From the NCBI GenBank assembly GCA_015075405.1, contig JABTUK010000004.1:248001-312000 (forward strand): 64,000 nucleotides of DNA. The letters run 5' to 3'. Origin of the DNA: Anaerolineales bacterium (lineage in GTDB: Bacteria > Chloroflexota > Anaerolineae > 4572-78 > J111). The stretch's first letter is position 1, and each line of letters opens with the position of its first letter. A program made the translations under genes and the position numbers. Positions 9,175 through 15,880 of the stretch are shown piece by piece. The notes beneath the pieces are model-generated. The model worked only from the letters and a program-made list of their open reading frames with translations, ran no database searches and was not told the origin of the DNA.

Positions 9175-10379
9175 TCGAACAGGTAACTCCTGACTCAGCA
9201 ACAACTACAGAAACACCGCCAGGCGGCTTGCTGCTGGTGGTTGACGACAACGAAATGAATCGTGATATGCTGTCGCGCCGGCTGCTGCGGCAGGGCCATC
9301 AGGTTGAAATGGCCACCAATGGCCGCGAGGCGCTGGCCATGATCGAGAGCCACACGTTTGACCTGGTGCTGCTCGACATTATGATGCCGGAGATGAATGG
9401 CTATGAAGTGTTGGAGTATGTCAAAAGCGACCCGCTGCTGCGGCACATCCCGGTGATTATGATTACCGCCGTAGACGAAATCGAGAGTGTGGTCCGCTGT
9501 ATTGAATTAGGGGCCGACGATTACCTGCCTAAACCGTTTAACCCGATTTTGTTAAAAGCCCGGATCAATGCTTCGTTAGAAAAAAAGCGGCTGCGCGACC
9601 AGCAAGTAGCCTACACCCACCAGCTCGACCTGGAGAATAGGCGTAAATCGGATGAGCTGGAACAAGCCCGCCAGATCCAGCTTTCGATGCTGCCCACTGC
9701 GCCGCCTGTCATTCCTTACCTGGAGATTGCCGCCCAACAAAAAACCGCCTCTGAGGTGGGCGGTGATTACTATGATTTTTTCCCCCAGCCCAATGGCAAA
9801 CTTTTTGTGGCTATCGGCGATGCCACCGGTCATGGCGTTGGTTCCGGCTTGATGGTCGCTATGACCAAAGCCTCCCTGATGGCCACGGAGGAAGCCGAAC
9901 TGACCGATCTGATCAAAAAAATCAACCGGGTGCTCACCCGGATTGATCTGGGCCGGCAGCTTAATATGTCGCTCATGGTTTTGGAGATTACGCCCTTGCC
10001 AAATGGCAGCGTCACCGTCCGAGCCAGCGGCGGTGGTATTCCGCCTATTTATGTGCTGCGTCCCGGCGGTATGGCCGAAGAAGTGTTGATTTCCGGCTTG
10101 CCTCTCGGCGTGATGGAAGAAGCCAACTACACCCTGACCGAGTTTACCCTAAATCCCCCTGACACTATGCTCTTGATGTCCGACGGTTTGCCGGAGATTT
10201 TTAATACCCGGCGCGAATTACTCGGCTTTAAACAGCTCAAGAGCGCCCTCCACCAGTTTGATGTGACCCGCTTAAGCGCCGAACAGATTTTGGAGCAAGT
10301 GATGGCAGTCGGTGATGGGTGGGCCGCCGGCTACCCGCTTCAGGATGATGTTACCCTGGTGACAATGAAGGTGAAATAA
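9171..10379 (+). CDS. Receiver-PP2C phosphatase (RsbU/SpoIIE type)
   Basis: Response regulator with a serine/threonine phosphatase output. Seen: receiver at about residues 18-135 with acceptor in LVLLDIMMPEMNG, a helical linker (about 140-175), and a SpoIIE/PP2C domain (about 190-400) with metal-binding motifs GGDYYDFF, IGDATGHG and MSDGLPE. Members of this family usually dephosphorylate an anti-sigma-factor antagonist (STAS protein), converting a kinase signal into partner switching. No STAS or anti-sigma kinase gene is nearby. GTG start overlaps the upstream receiver stop. As last gene of the array it is the only recognisable output for the three kinases. Confidence 0.88.
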   Translation: MIEQVTPDSATTTETPPGGLLLVVDDNEMNRDMLSRRLLRQGHQVEMATNGREALAMIESHTFDLVLLDIMMPEMNGYEVLEYVKSDPLLRHIPVIMITAVDEIESVVRCIELGADDYLPKPFNPILLKARINASLEKKRLRDQQVAYTHQLDLENRRKSDELEQARQIQLSMLPTAPPVIPYLEIAAQQKTASEVGGDYYDFFPQPNGKLFVAIGDATGHGVGSGLMVAMTKASLMATEEAELTDLIKKINRVLTRIDLGRQLNMSLMVLEITPLPNGSVTVRASGGGIPPIYVLRPGGMAEEVLISGLPLGVMEEANYTLTEFTLNPPDTMLLMSDGLPEIFNTRRELLGFKQLKSALHQFDVTRLSAEQILEQVMAVGDGWAAGYPLQDDVTLVTMKVK

Positions 10380-10382
10380 CAC

Positions 10383-10438
10383 ACGTGTTGCGTCTTGCGT
10401 CTTGCGTAACCTCAACGGAACACGCAACACGCAAGACG
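10383..10438. repeat. GTSTTGC heptad hairpin
   Basis: Three GT(G/C)TTGC units on the left arm and complementary GCAA(C/G)AC units on the right, between the convergent phosphatase and ConA-like genes. It can fold as a hairpin and may act as a two-way transcription end. Confidence 0.7.
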
Positions 10439-10456
10439 TAATTTTCTGGAACGGCT

Positions 10457-10508
10457 TAATCTCCAATCTCTAATCTCTAATCTCCAATCTCCAAGCTGCT
10501 AATCTCCA
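10457..10508. repeat. AATCTCC heptad array
   Basis: Five near-identical units AATCTC(C/T) in tandem, followed by another copy after a short break. On the minus strand the array supplies the last codons (LEISSLEIGD) and the stop of the ConA-like gene. Confidence 0.75.
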
Positions 10509-11268
10509 GCCACTGCTCCCCCGGTCCGTCCAGCAGGCCGTAGTTGAAACGCCCCCACGGTGTAGCCACCATAAACTGATTATCCAGCCACAGCACAAAA
10601 CCCAGCGGTCCCCGCGGCGGGGTGGCGCAGGCCAGCACGGTTTGGCCGTCCACCTCAAAACGGGCGCTTTTTTTCTGCCAGTCAAGGTGGTAAGTGTGCC
10701 ACTCGGTCATCTCCGCCGGCGCCAGCGCTTCGCTGACGTGGATAGCTTTTTGGCCGATGGGCCAGAAGGTGCGATACAACGGGCCGATATTCATCAGCGG
10801 CACAGCCAGGGGCGCGGTTGGCAGGAGGGCAAAAAAGGGCCAGCGGCCGGCGTCGAGGGTGGCGGCTTTCCAACCGTAGCCCGGTGTATGCAGATCGAGT
10901 TTCATGTTAGAAGGCGGCGAACTGTAAAAAAACCAGATCACGCGGGGCAAAGCCGGCCAGCGCCAGCCGGTCATCATAAAGGGGTCGTTCCAAAAGCCGA
11001 AGCCGGCCGTGCCTTTTAATTCTCCCGCCGGATGCGAAAACCGCGCTCGCACGGTCATCTGCACGGGGGGCCGCCACAAAAAATCGCGCCGGGCCAGGGT
11101 TTGATAATCATCAATCTGGGCGTCGGTGTACTGGGTGGCGAGGGTGTCGGTTGTGACCAGGCGGAGGGTGTCGCCGCTAAATTGGAGCGAGCCGCTGCCT
11201 TTGATGAAGGGGCGCCAGGGGGCCGGCAGCAGAGCCTGGGCGGAAAAGTCGTTGAGGGTTATTTTCAA
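10477..11268 (-). CDS. Hypothetical protein, possible ConA-like fold
   Basis: 263 residues, no signal peptide or membrane segment. I do not recognise a named family. The alternating beta-strand pattern and phrases such as TEWHTYHLDWQKKSARFEVDG and GPLGFVLWLDNQ resemble concanavalin A-like glucanase/lectin proteins in general layout, but no catalytic motif is evident. ATG at 11268 lies 1 base beyond the DinB stop, and with the oxidoreductase upstream it forms a tight three-gene minus-strand operon. The C-terminal residues come from a heptad repeat array, so the original terminus may have been replaced. Confidence 0.7.
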   Translation of the reverse strand: MKITLNDFSAQALLPAPWRPFIKGSGSLQFSGDTLRLVTTDTLATQYTDAQIDDYQTLARRDFLWRPPVQMTVRARFSHPAGELKGTAGFGFWNDPFMMTGWRWPALPRVIWFFYSSPPSNMKLDLHTPGYGWKAATLDAGRWPFFALLPTAPLAVPLMNIGPLYRTFWPIGQKAIHVSEALAPAEMTEWHTYHLDWQKKSARFEVDGQTVLACATPPRGPLGFVLWLDNQFMVATPWGRFNYGLLDGPGEQWLEISSLEIGD

Positions 11269-11269
11269 C

Positions 11270-11770
11270 TCACAACTGCCTGCCCCGAATGAAGGCGATG
11301 AAATCGAGATCCCCCGGCGAATGGCCCGCCTCGCTCAAAGCGACGGCGGCCTCCCCCCGAAATTGGGCGCCGTGATTGACCACGTGGGCCAGAATGTGCC
11401 ACAAAATCGTTTCCTGGGGCGCACCCTTGGTGGTAGCGTAACCCACCGGCTGAGCAAGCGCCGCATCCGTCAGCCGGTCGAGATAGCGGCGCATAGCCTT
11501 TTCTTCTTCGGCCCAGCGCTGCCGCAGGGCCTCCAGCGTCGGGAATTCGCTTTCGTCCGGCAGGGCTGTAGGCGAGACTCCTTCCTGGCAGCGCAGCCGC
11601 CAGATAACTTCTGCCGCCAGAATATGCGCCAGCGCCCCCCAAATACTGCCGTGGCTGAGCCGGGCCGGGGCGGTAAGCTGGTCCTGACCAAGCTGAGCCG
11701 CCGCGTTAAGCACACGGGCATTGGCCCAGTAGTTGTAGTCAAAGAGGGTTAAAATATTAGATTTGTTCAT
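11270..11770 (-). CDS. DinB family protein
   Basis: Four-helix metalloprotein of the DinB/YfiT superfamily, 166 residues. The start is taken at the ATG at 11770 (MNKSNILTLFDYNYWANAR), preceded by a GGGGGTGAT ribosome site; a longer frame begins inside the upstream gene and looks spurious. Family signs are the N-terminal DYNYWANARVL helix, His in ALAHILAAEVIW and HVVNHGAQFRGE, the three positions usually binding a divalent metal. Related proteins include bacillithiol- and mycothiol-dependent transferases and many of unknown role. It starts 4 bases after the oxidoreductase stop. Confidence 0.85.
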   Translation of the reverse strand: MNKSNILTLFDYNYWANARVLNAAAQLGQDQLTAPARLSHGSIWGALAHILAAEVIWRLRCQEGVSPTALPDESEFPTLEALRQRWAEEEKAMRRYLDRLTDAALAQPVGYATTKGAPQETILWHILAHVVNHGAQFRGEAAVALSEAGHSPGDLDFIAFIRGRQL

Positions 11771-11774
11771 CGCA

Positions 11775-12785
11775 TCACCCCCCGCACTGCACCGGCAGGC
11801 CGTTCCACTCGGCCGAGGCTTTGAGCGCGTCCCACAGCCGGGCCATGCGCAGGCCAACCTCCGGCGGGCACGGATTTTCTAATTGACCGGCCCGCACGGC
11901 CAGAAATTGCTGCCACACCCCCAGCGAGGGCGGGCAGGCCACCCGGCGCAAAAAGCGGCGGCCGGGCCGTTGCAGCCGCAGGTAGCCGCCCCAAACCCCC
12001 ACTTGCAGAATGCCCTGGCTGCAAAAAACCCGTATGTCCGACCCATAAGGCGAAGAGGCGTCGCCGCAGCCGTTCAGTGTGACCAACCCGCCCGACTTGA
12101 GCCGGCCGATGGCCGCGGCCAAAATATCCACCGGCGTGCCGCACCGGTCGAACCAGGCGGCCACCTCGACAAAATCCTCCCCGGCCAAATCGGCCACCGT
12201 GTTGAGCAGGTGCGCCCCGGTATCGAACATAAAACCGCCGCCGGAGAGGGCCGGGTTTTGCCGCCACGTGCCAACGGTCAACGCCCGCCAATCTTGCCAG
12301 ACCAGGCCGTTGATGGTGAGAATCGAACCCAACTGGCCGGAGCGGAGCAGTTGCACGGCAGCCCGAATTTCGGGGGAGAGGCTGCCCGGAAAGGCGACCA
12401 CCAGCAGCCTTCCCGTTTGATTCCGGGTTTCGATCAGGCTGTGCGCTTCGGCGGCGTTCATAACCATCGGCTTTTCCAGCAGCACATCCAGGCCGGCTTT
12501 CAGGCAGGCAACCGTCTGATCGTGGTGGAAGGCATGGGGAGTGATAATAAAAGCAGCATCCAGTTGATCGCCAAAATCGGCCAAGACCGCTTCCAGGCTG
12601 GCGCGGGTAGGGGGTGGTTCCAGCTCCGCCTCCCGGAATTTTTGAACAGCTTGTTCCAGCATGGCCGGATTAGGATCGCACAACACGGCTACCCTGGTAG
12701 TGTCCAACTGCTGCAACATCTGCTCTAAATGATAGCGAGCCATATTGCCACAGCCAATGAGAGCGGTGCGGACGAAGTGGGTCAT
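11775..12785 (-). CDS. Gfo/Idh/MocA family oxidoreductase
   Basis: NAD(P)-dependent dehydrogenase of 336 residues acting on a sugar or inositol derivative, substrate unknown. Seen: Rossmann GCGNMARYHLEQM at the N terminus, the LLEKPMVMNAAEA motif with the catalytic Lys of the EKP triplet, and FDTGAHLLNTV with the downstream Asp/His pair typical of the family. Heads the short operon with DinB and the ConA-like protein. An RBS-like AGGAGAAGCT precedes the ATG. Confidence 0.87.
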   Translation of the reverse strand: MTHFVRTALIGCGNMARYHLEQMLQQLDTTRVAVLCDPNPAMLEQAVQKFREAELEPPPTRASLEAVLADFGDQLDAAFIITPHAFHHDQTVACLKAGLDVLLEKPMVMNAAEAHSLIETRNQTGRLLVVAFPGSLSPEIRAAVQLLRSGQLGSILTINGLVWQDWRALTVGTWRQNPALSGGGFMFDTGAHLLNTVADLAGEDFVEVAAWFDRCGTPVDILAAAIGRLKSGGLVTLNGCGDASSPYGSDIRVFCSQGILQVGVWGGYLRLQRPGRRFLRRVACPPSLGVWQQFLAVRAGQLENPCPPEVGLRMARLWDALKASAEWNGLPVQCGG

Positions 12786-12815
12786 AGCTTCTCCTGAAAA
12801 TGGGGTTCTATATAA

Positions 12816-12872
12816 AACGTAGTGCGTGGTGCGTAGACATTAATCACGCACCACGGACCACGCACCACGTTA
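12816..12872. repeat. GTGGTGC heptad hairpin
   Basis: Left arm GTAGTGC-GTGGTGC-GTAGACA, right arm ACGCACC-ACGGACC-ACGCACC. The arms pair over about 20 bases. Located between the ATPase stop and the oxidoreductase start. Confidence 0.75.
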
Positions 12873-12876
12873 ACGG

Positions 12877-15222
12877 TCAGCGGTCGTTTTGCCGCAGCAG
12901 CCGCATCCCATTCAAAGTGACCAGCAGCGAGGCCCCCATATCGGCGAAAACAGCCATCCATAGGGTGGCAACGCCGAAGAAAGCAGCCAGCAGAAAAACC
13001 GCCTTGATGATAAGGGCAAACCAGATGTTGAAGCGAATCGTCCGCACGGCCCGCCGGCCCAGGCGAATGGCTGCCGGCAGTTGGGTCAGGTCGTCGGCCA
13101 TGAGGGCCACATCGGCGGTTTCGAGCGCTTGAGCCGTGCCACCTGCCCCCATTGCAATACCCACCGTTGCCGCAGCCAGGGCCGGCGCATCGTTGACCCC
13201 ATCGCCCACCATGGCCACCATATCCCCGTGCACAGCCATCAACTCGCGGATAGCCGAAACCTTATCGGCCGGCATCAACCCGGCCCGGACCTCGTCAACG
13301 TCCAACTGGCGGCCAATCGCTTCAGCGACCGTAGGGTTATCGCCGGTGAGCATGACGGTATGGGTCACGCCCGTTTTTCTGAGGACTCCCACCGTGGTCT
13401 GACTGGTATGGCGGGGTGGGTCACTGACCGCCAGATAGCCGCGCAGCGTTTCATTCTCGCGGACCAGGATGGTGGTTTGGCCGTGCGCTTCGGCGTTGCC
13501 CACCAGGCCACAAAATTCGCGCAGACAGGCGTCATCATCGTGCAGCAGGGTATGGCTGCCAATGGTGACCAGCCGGCCGCCCACCTGTCCTTGCACCCCC
13601 TGACCGGGGAGTGTTTTGACTCCGGTGGCAGCCAGGGCAGGCAGAGCGCGGGTTTCGGCGGCGGCGGTGACGGCGCGGGCCAGCGGATGGGTGCTGTAAC
13701 GCTCGACGGCGGCGGCCAGGGCCAGCATGTCATCGCAGTGGGCACATTCGGCCATCAGGTCGTGCTGGCGGGCCTCGACACAGCAGCGGTCAATACAGGC
13801 CAGGTTGACTAACTCCGGGCGACCCTGGGTTAAGGTGCCGGTTTTGTCAAAAGCGATGACTTTGACCTGGCCCAAAGCTTCCAGATAAGCTCCGCCTTTG
13901 ATCAACACGCCTCGCCGGGCGGCGGCGGCAATCGCACTGACCACCGCCACCGGGGTGGCAATGACCAGGGCGCAGGGGCAGGCGATGACCAGCATGGTCA
14001 GGGCGCGGTAGAGCCAGCCATGTTCTACCCCCCCCCAGCCCCCCCCGTTTACGAGGGGGGAGAAAGGGGGGTCGAAAAAGGGCTGTCCAAAGAGCAGCGG
14101 CGGCAGAACAGCCATCAAGCCCGCGCCGACTACCACCAGCGGGGTGTAAACACGGGCAAACTTATCCACAAAACGTTGGGTCGGCGTCTTTTGGCTTTGG
14201 GCTTCTTCAACCAGATGGATCAGGCGGGAAAGGGTGTTATCGGCGGCCAGCCGCGTCACCTCAATTTCCAATACGCCGTCGCCATTAATCGTTCCGGCAA
14301 ACACTTCTGCGCCTTGACTCTTTTCCACCGGCACGCTTTCGCCGGTGATGGGGGCTTGATTGACCGCCGATTGGCCGCTGACGACCTGACCATCCATCGG
14401 AATGCGCTCGCTCGGCTTGACCAGAATGCGGTCGCCTACGGCCAGTCGCGCTACCGGCACCCGTTCTTCGTGCAGCCCGCACCAGGGACAGGGGCCGCTT
14501 TGGTAAGGCCCGGAGCCGTCGGGCAGCTCGCGTCCGCGGCAGCCCTGGCAATCTATACATGGCTGGAGGACAATCGCTTCCGCCGGGGCCAATTGGGTCA
14601 AACTGCGGATGCTGTCACGGGCGCGTTCCATCGTATATCCTTCCAACGCCTCGCCCAGGCTGAAGAGCACAATCACCGTAGCCGCTTCGCCGTACTCGCC
14701 AATGGCAAAAGCGCCGACAGCCGCCAGGCACATCAGCACGTTCATATCCAGGCCCTGCCCGCTGCGAATGGCCGCCCAGCCGGCCCTGGCCGGAAAGTAG
14801 AGGCCGAAAAGCCCGCCGATAAAGAAGAGGGCAGGGGCGAGAAGGAGCAGGGGAGCAGGGGAGCTAAATAGAAAATTCTCCCCTGCCGGGAGAAGCCCTT
14901 CAAGGATAAAGGCAGCCGTGATAAACGCTGCGCCGATGAGGGTGAAGGTGTTGCGGGGTTGGCGCAGCAGGGCCACTAGCTGCTGGCGGCGGGTGCGGGG
15001 TTGATAGACCTCGTCGGGTGGAGCGATGTTGTACCCTAAATTTTGAATCCGTTTGACAACCTGAGCCTCGTCAGCGCCAGCAGTGATGACCTCCATTTTG
15101 GCGGTGGTAAAATTCACCTGGCAGGCTTCAACCCCGGCCAGATTGGCCACCCCTTTTTCCAGCTTGAGGGCGCAGTCGGCGCAGTCCATACCGGTAATGC
15201 GCAGTTGGAGTTTTTCGGTCAT
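12877..15222 (-). CDS. Heavy-metal P1B-type ATPase (Zn/Cd/Pb exporter type)
   Basis: Membrane pump expected to export divalent soft metals. Seen: N-terminal HMA domain with GMDCADCA; TM helices; actuator TGES near residue 292; CPC metal site near 415 (CPCALVIATP); DKTGTLT near 455; STHPLARAV near 510; GDGVNDAP near 674. Two Cys-rich inserts stand out: CIDCQGC followed by CPWC before the actuator (about 218-250) and CIDRCC plus CAHC just after the DKTG region (about 468-495), possibly extra metal sensors. Two loops are repeat-derived: a proline/glycine stretch near 14020-14075 and a short SSPAPLLLL stretch near 14835-14880. It lies 75 bp after the ArsR gene, from which it is separated by a heptad hairpin, and is presumably controlled by it. 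Confidence 0.92.
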   Translation of the reverse strand: MTEKLQLRITGMDCADCALKLEKGVANLAGVEACQVNFTTAKMEVITAGADEAQVVKRIQNLGYNIAPPDEVYQPRTRRQQLVALLRQPRNTFTLIGAAFITAAFILEGLLPAGENFLFSSPAPLLLLAPALFFIGGLFGLYFPARAGWAAIRSGQGLDMNVLMCLAAVGAFAIGEYGEAATVIVLFSLGEALEGYTMERARDSIRSLTQLAPAEAIVLQPCIDCQGCRGRELPDGSGPYQSGPCPWCGLHEERVPVARLAVGDRILVKPSERIPMDGQVVSGQSAVNQAPITGESVPVEKSQGAEVFAGTINGDGVLEIEVTRLAADNTLSRLIHLVEEAQSQKTPTQRFVDKFARVYTPLVVVGAGLMAVLPPLLFGQPFFDPPFSPLVNGGGWGGVEHGWLYRALTMLVIACPCALVIATPVAVVSAIAAAARRGVLIKGGAYLEALGQVKVIAFDKTGTLTQGRPELVNLACIDRCCVEARQHDLMAECAHCDDMLALAAAVERYSTHPLARAVTAAAETRALPALAATGVKTLPGQGVQGQVGGRLVTIGSHTLLHDDDACLREFCGLVGNAEAHGQTTILVRENETLRGYLAVSDPPRHTSQTTVGVLRKTGVTHTVMLTGDNPTVAEAIGRQLDVDEVRAGLMPADKVSAIRELMAVHGDMVAMVGDGVNDAPALAAATVGIAMGAGGTAQALETADVALMADDLTQLPAAIRLGRRAVRTIRFNIWFALIIKAVFLLAAFFGVATLWMAVFADMGASLLVTLNGMRLLRQNDR
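14020..14075. repeat. C-rich/G-rich in-frame hairpin in P-type ATPase
   Basis: A C-run arm is followed by a G-run arm (two CCCCCCC blocks, then GGGGGG blocks), giving a strong hairpin in the coding strand. It translates to a loop with FDPPFSPLVNGGGWGG between two membrane helices. Confidence 0.6.
14835..14885. repeat. GAGCAGGG octamer insert in P-type ATPase
   Basis: Three GAGCAGGG-type units followed by complementary TCTCCCCTGCC, kept in frame in the N-terminal membrane region. Confidence 0.6.
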
Positions 15223-15249
15223 TCTTTTACCCTTTAATCAAGTTCAAAC

Positions 15250-15297
15250 CGTGTTGCGTCTTGCGTCTTCCGTTTATTTTACGCAAGACGCAACACG
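15250..15297. repeat. GTSTTGC heptad hairpin between arsR-type gene and ATPase
   Basis: Same unit family as at 10383. It fills most of the gap between the regulator stop and the pump start, so it would sit in the middle of a bicistronic transcript. Confidence 0.7.
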
Positions 15298-15663
15298 TTA
15301 TTTATGTTCAACATGCTCCCGCCCTCGCAAAAACAAATCCCGGATGTGTTCGTCATCCAGGGCATAATAAACCATGCGTCCTTCCTTATGGCTTTTGACC
15401 AGCCGCATATCGCGCATCAGGCGTAACTGGTGTGACACGGCGCTCTGGGTCATGCCCAGGGTAGCCGCCAGATCACAGACACACAGTTCGGTATACAGCA
15501 AAATCGAGATAATGCGCACACGGGTGGGGTCGGCCAGGGCGCTAAAAGTGTCGGCCAGACGGGTCGCGGCCAAGCCGTCCAGCAGGACTTGTTCGGCCTG
15601 TCTGACTTTGTCTTCGTCAATAATCGTTTCAGCGCAGCGGTCGCTTGATGGGGAACGGGCCAT
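15298..15663 (-). CDS. ArsR/SmtB-family metal-sensing repressor
   Basis: Winged-helix repressor of 121 residues that should leave DNA when Zn, Cd or Pb binds. Seen: ELCVCDLA in the alpha-3 region, the CadC-type metal site; recognition helix MTQSAVSHQLRLM; and a C-terminal alpha-5 DEHIRDLFLRGREHVEH whose Asp/His spacing fits the SmtB/CzrA interhelical site. An N-terminal Cys (DRCAET) could complete an alpha-3N site. Both metal sites thus appear available. ATG at 15663 lies 15 bases past a palindromic operator that abuts the -10 box. Upstream gene of the ATPase operon. Confidence 0.93.
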   Translation of the reverse strand: MARSPSSDRCAETIIDEDKVRQAEQVLLDGLAATRLADTFSALADPTRVRIISILLYTELCVCDLAATLGMTQSAVSHQLRLMRDMRLVKSHKEGRMVYYALDDEHIRDLFLRGREHVEHK

Positions 15664-15678
15664 GCTCTCTTACAACGT

Positions 15679-15694
15679 ATGAGTGATTACTCAT
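15679..15694. promoter_or_regulatory. ArsR/SmtB-type operator
   Basis: Imperfect palindrome ATGAGTGATTACTCAT, one base pair wider (T...A) on each side. Its form resembles SmtB/CzrA 12-2-12 operators. It directly abuts the -10 box, so repressor binding would block RNA polymerase. Confidence 0.8.
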
Positions 15695-15723
15695 ATAATA
15701 CCTCAAAAAAAGAGGGCTGTCAA
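15695..15723 (-). promoter_or_regulatory. Sigma-70-type promoter of the metal operon
   Basis: On the minus strand: TTGACA (15723-15718), 17-base spacer, TATTAT (15700-15695), then the operator and the regulator ATG at 15663. Confidence 0.75.
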
Positions 15724-15749
15724 CCGGGGTATAACTCACCCTCTTTGGT

Positions 15750-15880
15750 TAAGTGATTGTCCAAAAATAAGTTCCCTCAAGTTCCTACGAGTTCCCAGGG
15801 AACTAAGGGAACTCAGAGCCGAAGGCCCCCTGTGGGTAGGAACTTAAAACGAGAAGTAAATTTAGACGTTTACTAAGCCA
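15750..15880 (+). repeat. Dispersed element, copy A (inverted partner at 19882-19986)
   Basis: Starts with AAGTGATTGTCCAAAAATAA, continues through GTTCC(C/T) repeats and GTAAATTTAGA, and overlaps the 3' end of the McrB-like gene, supplying its stop codon. A similar sequence occurs in reverse orientation at 19882-19986. Confidence 0.75.

Noticed and set aside
12079..12420. Plus-strand frames opposite the oxidoreductase
   Set aside because: The minus-strand frame has intact Rossmann and EKP motifs; the plus-strand frames have none.
14020..14871. 283-codon plus-strand frame opposite the P-type ATPase
   Set aside because: It is antisense to a complete, well-conserved ATPase frame, is rich in Arg/Gln/His as expected for an antisense shadow, and has no ribosome site.
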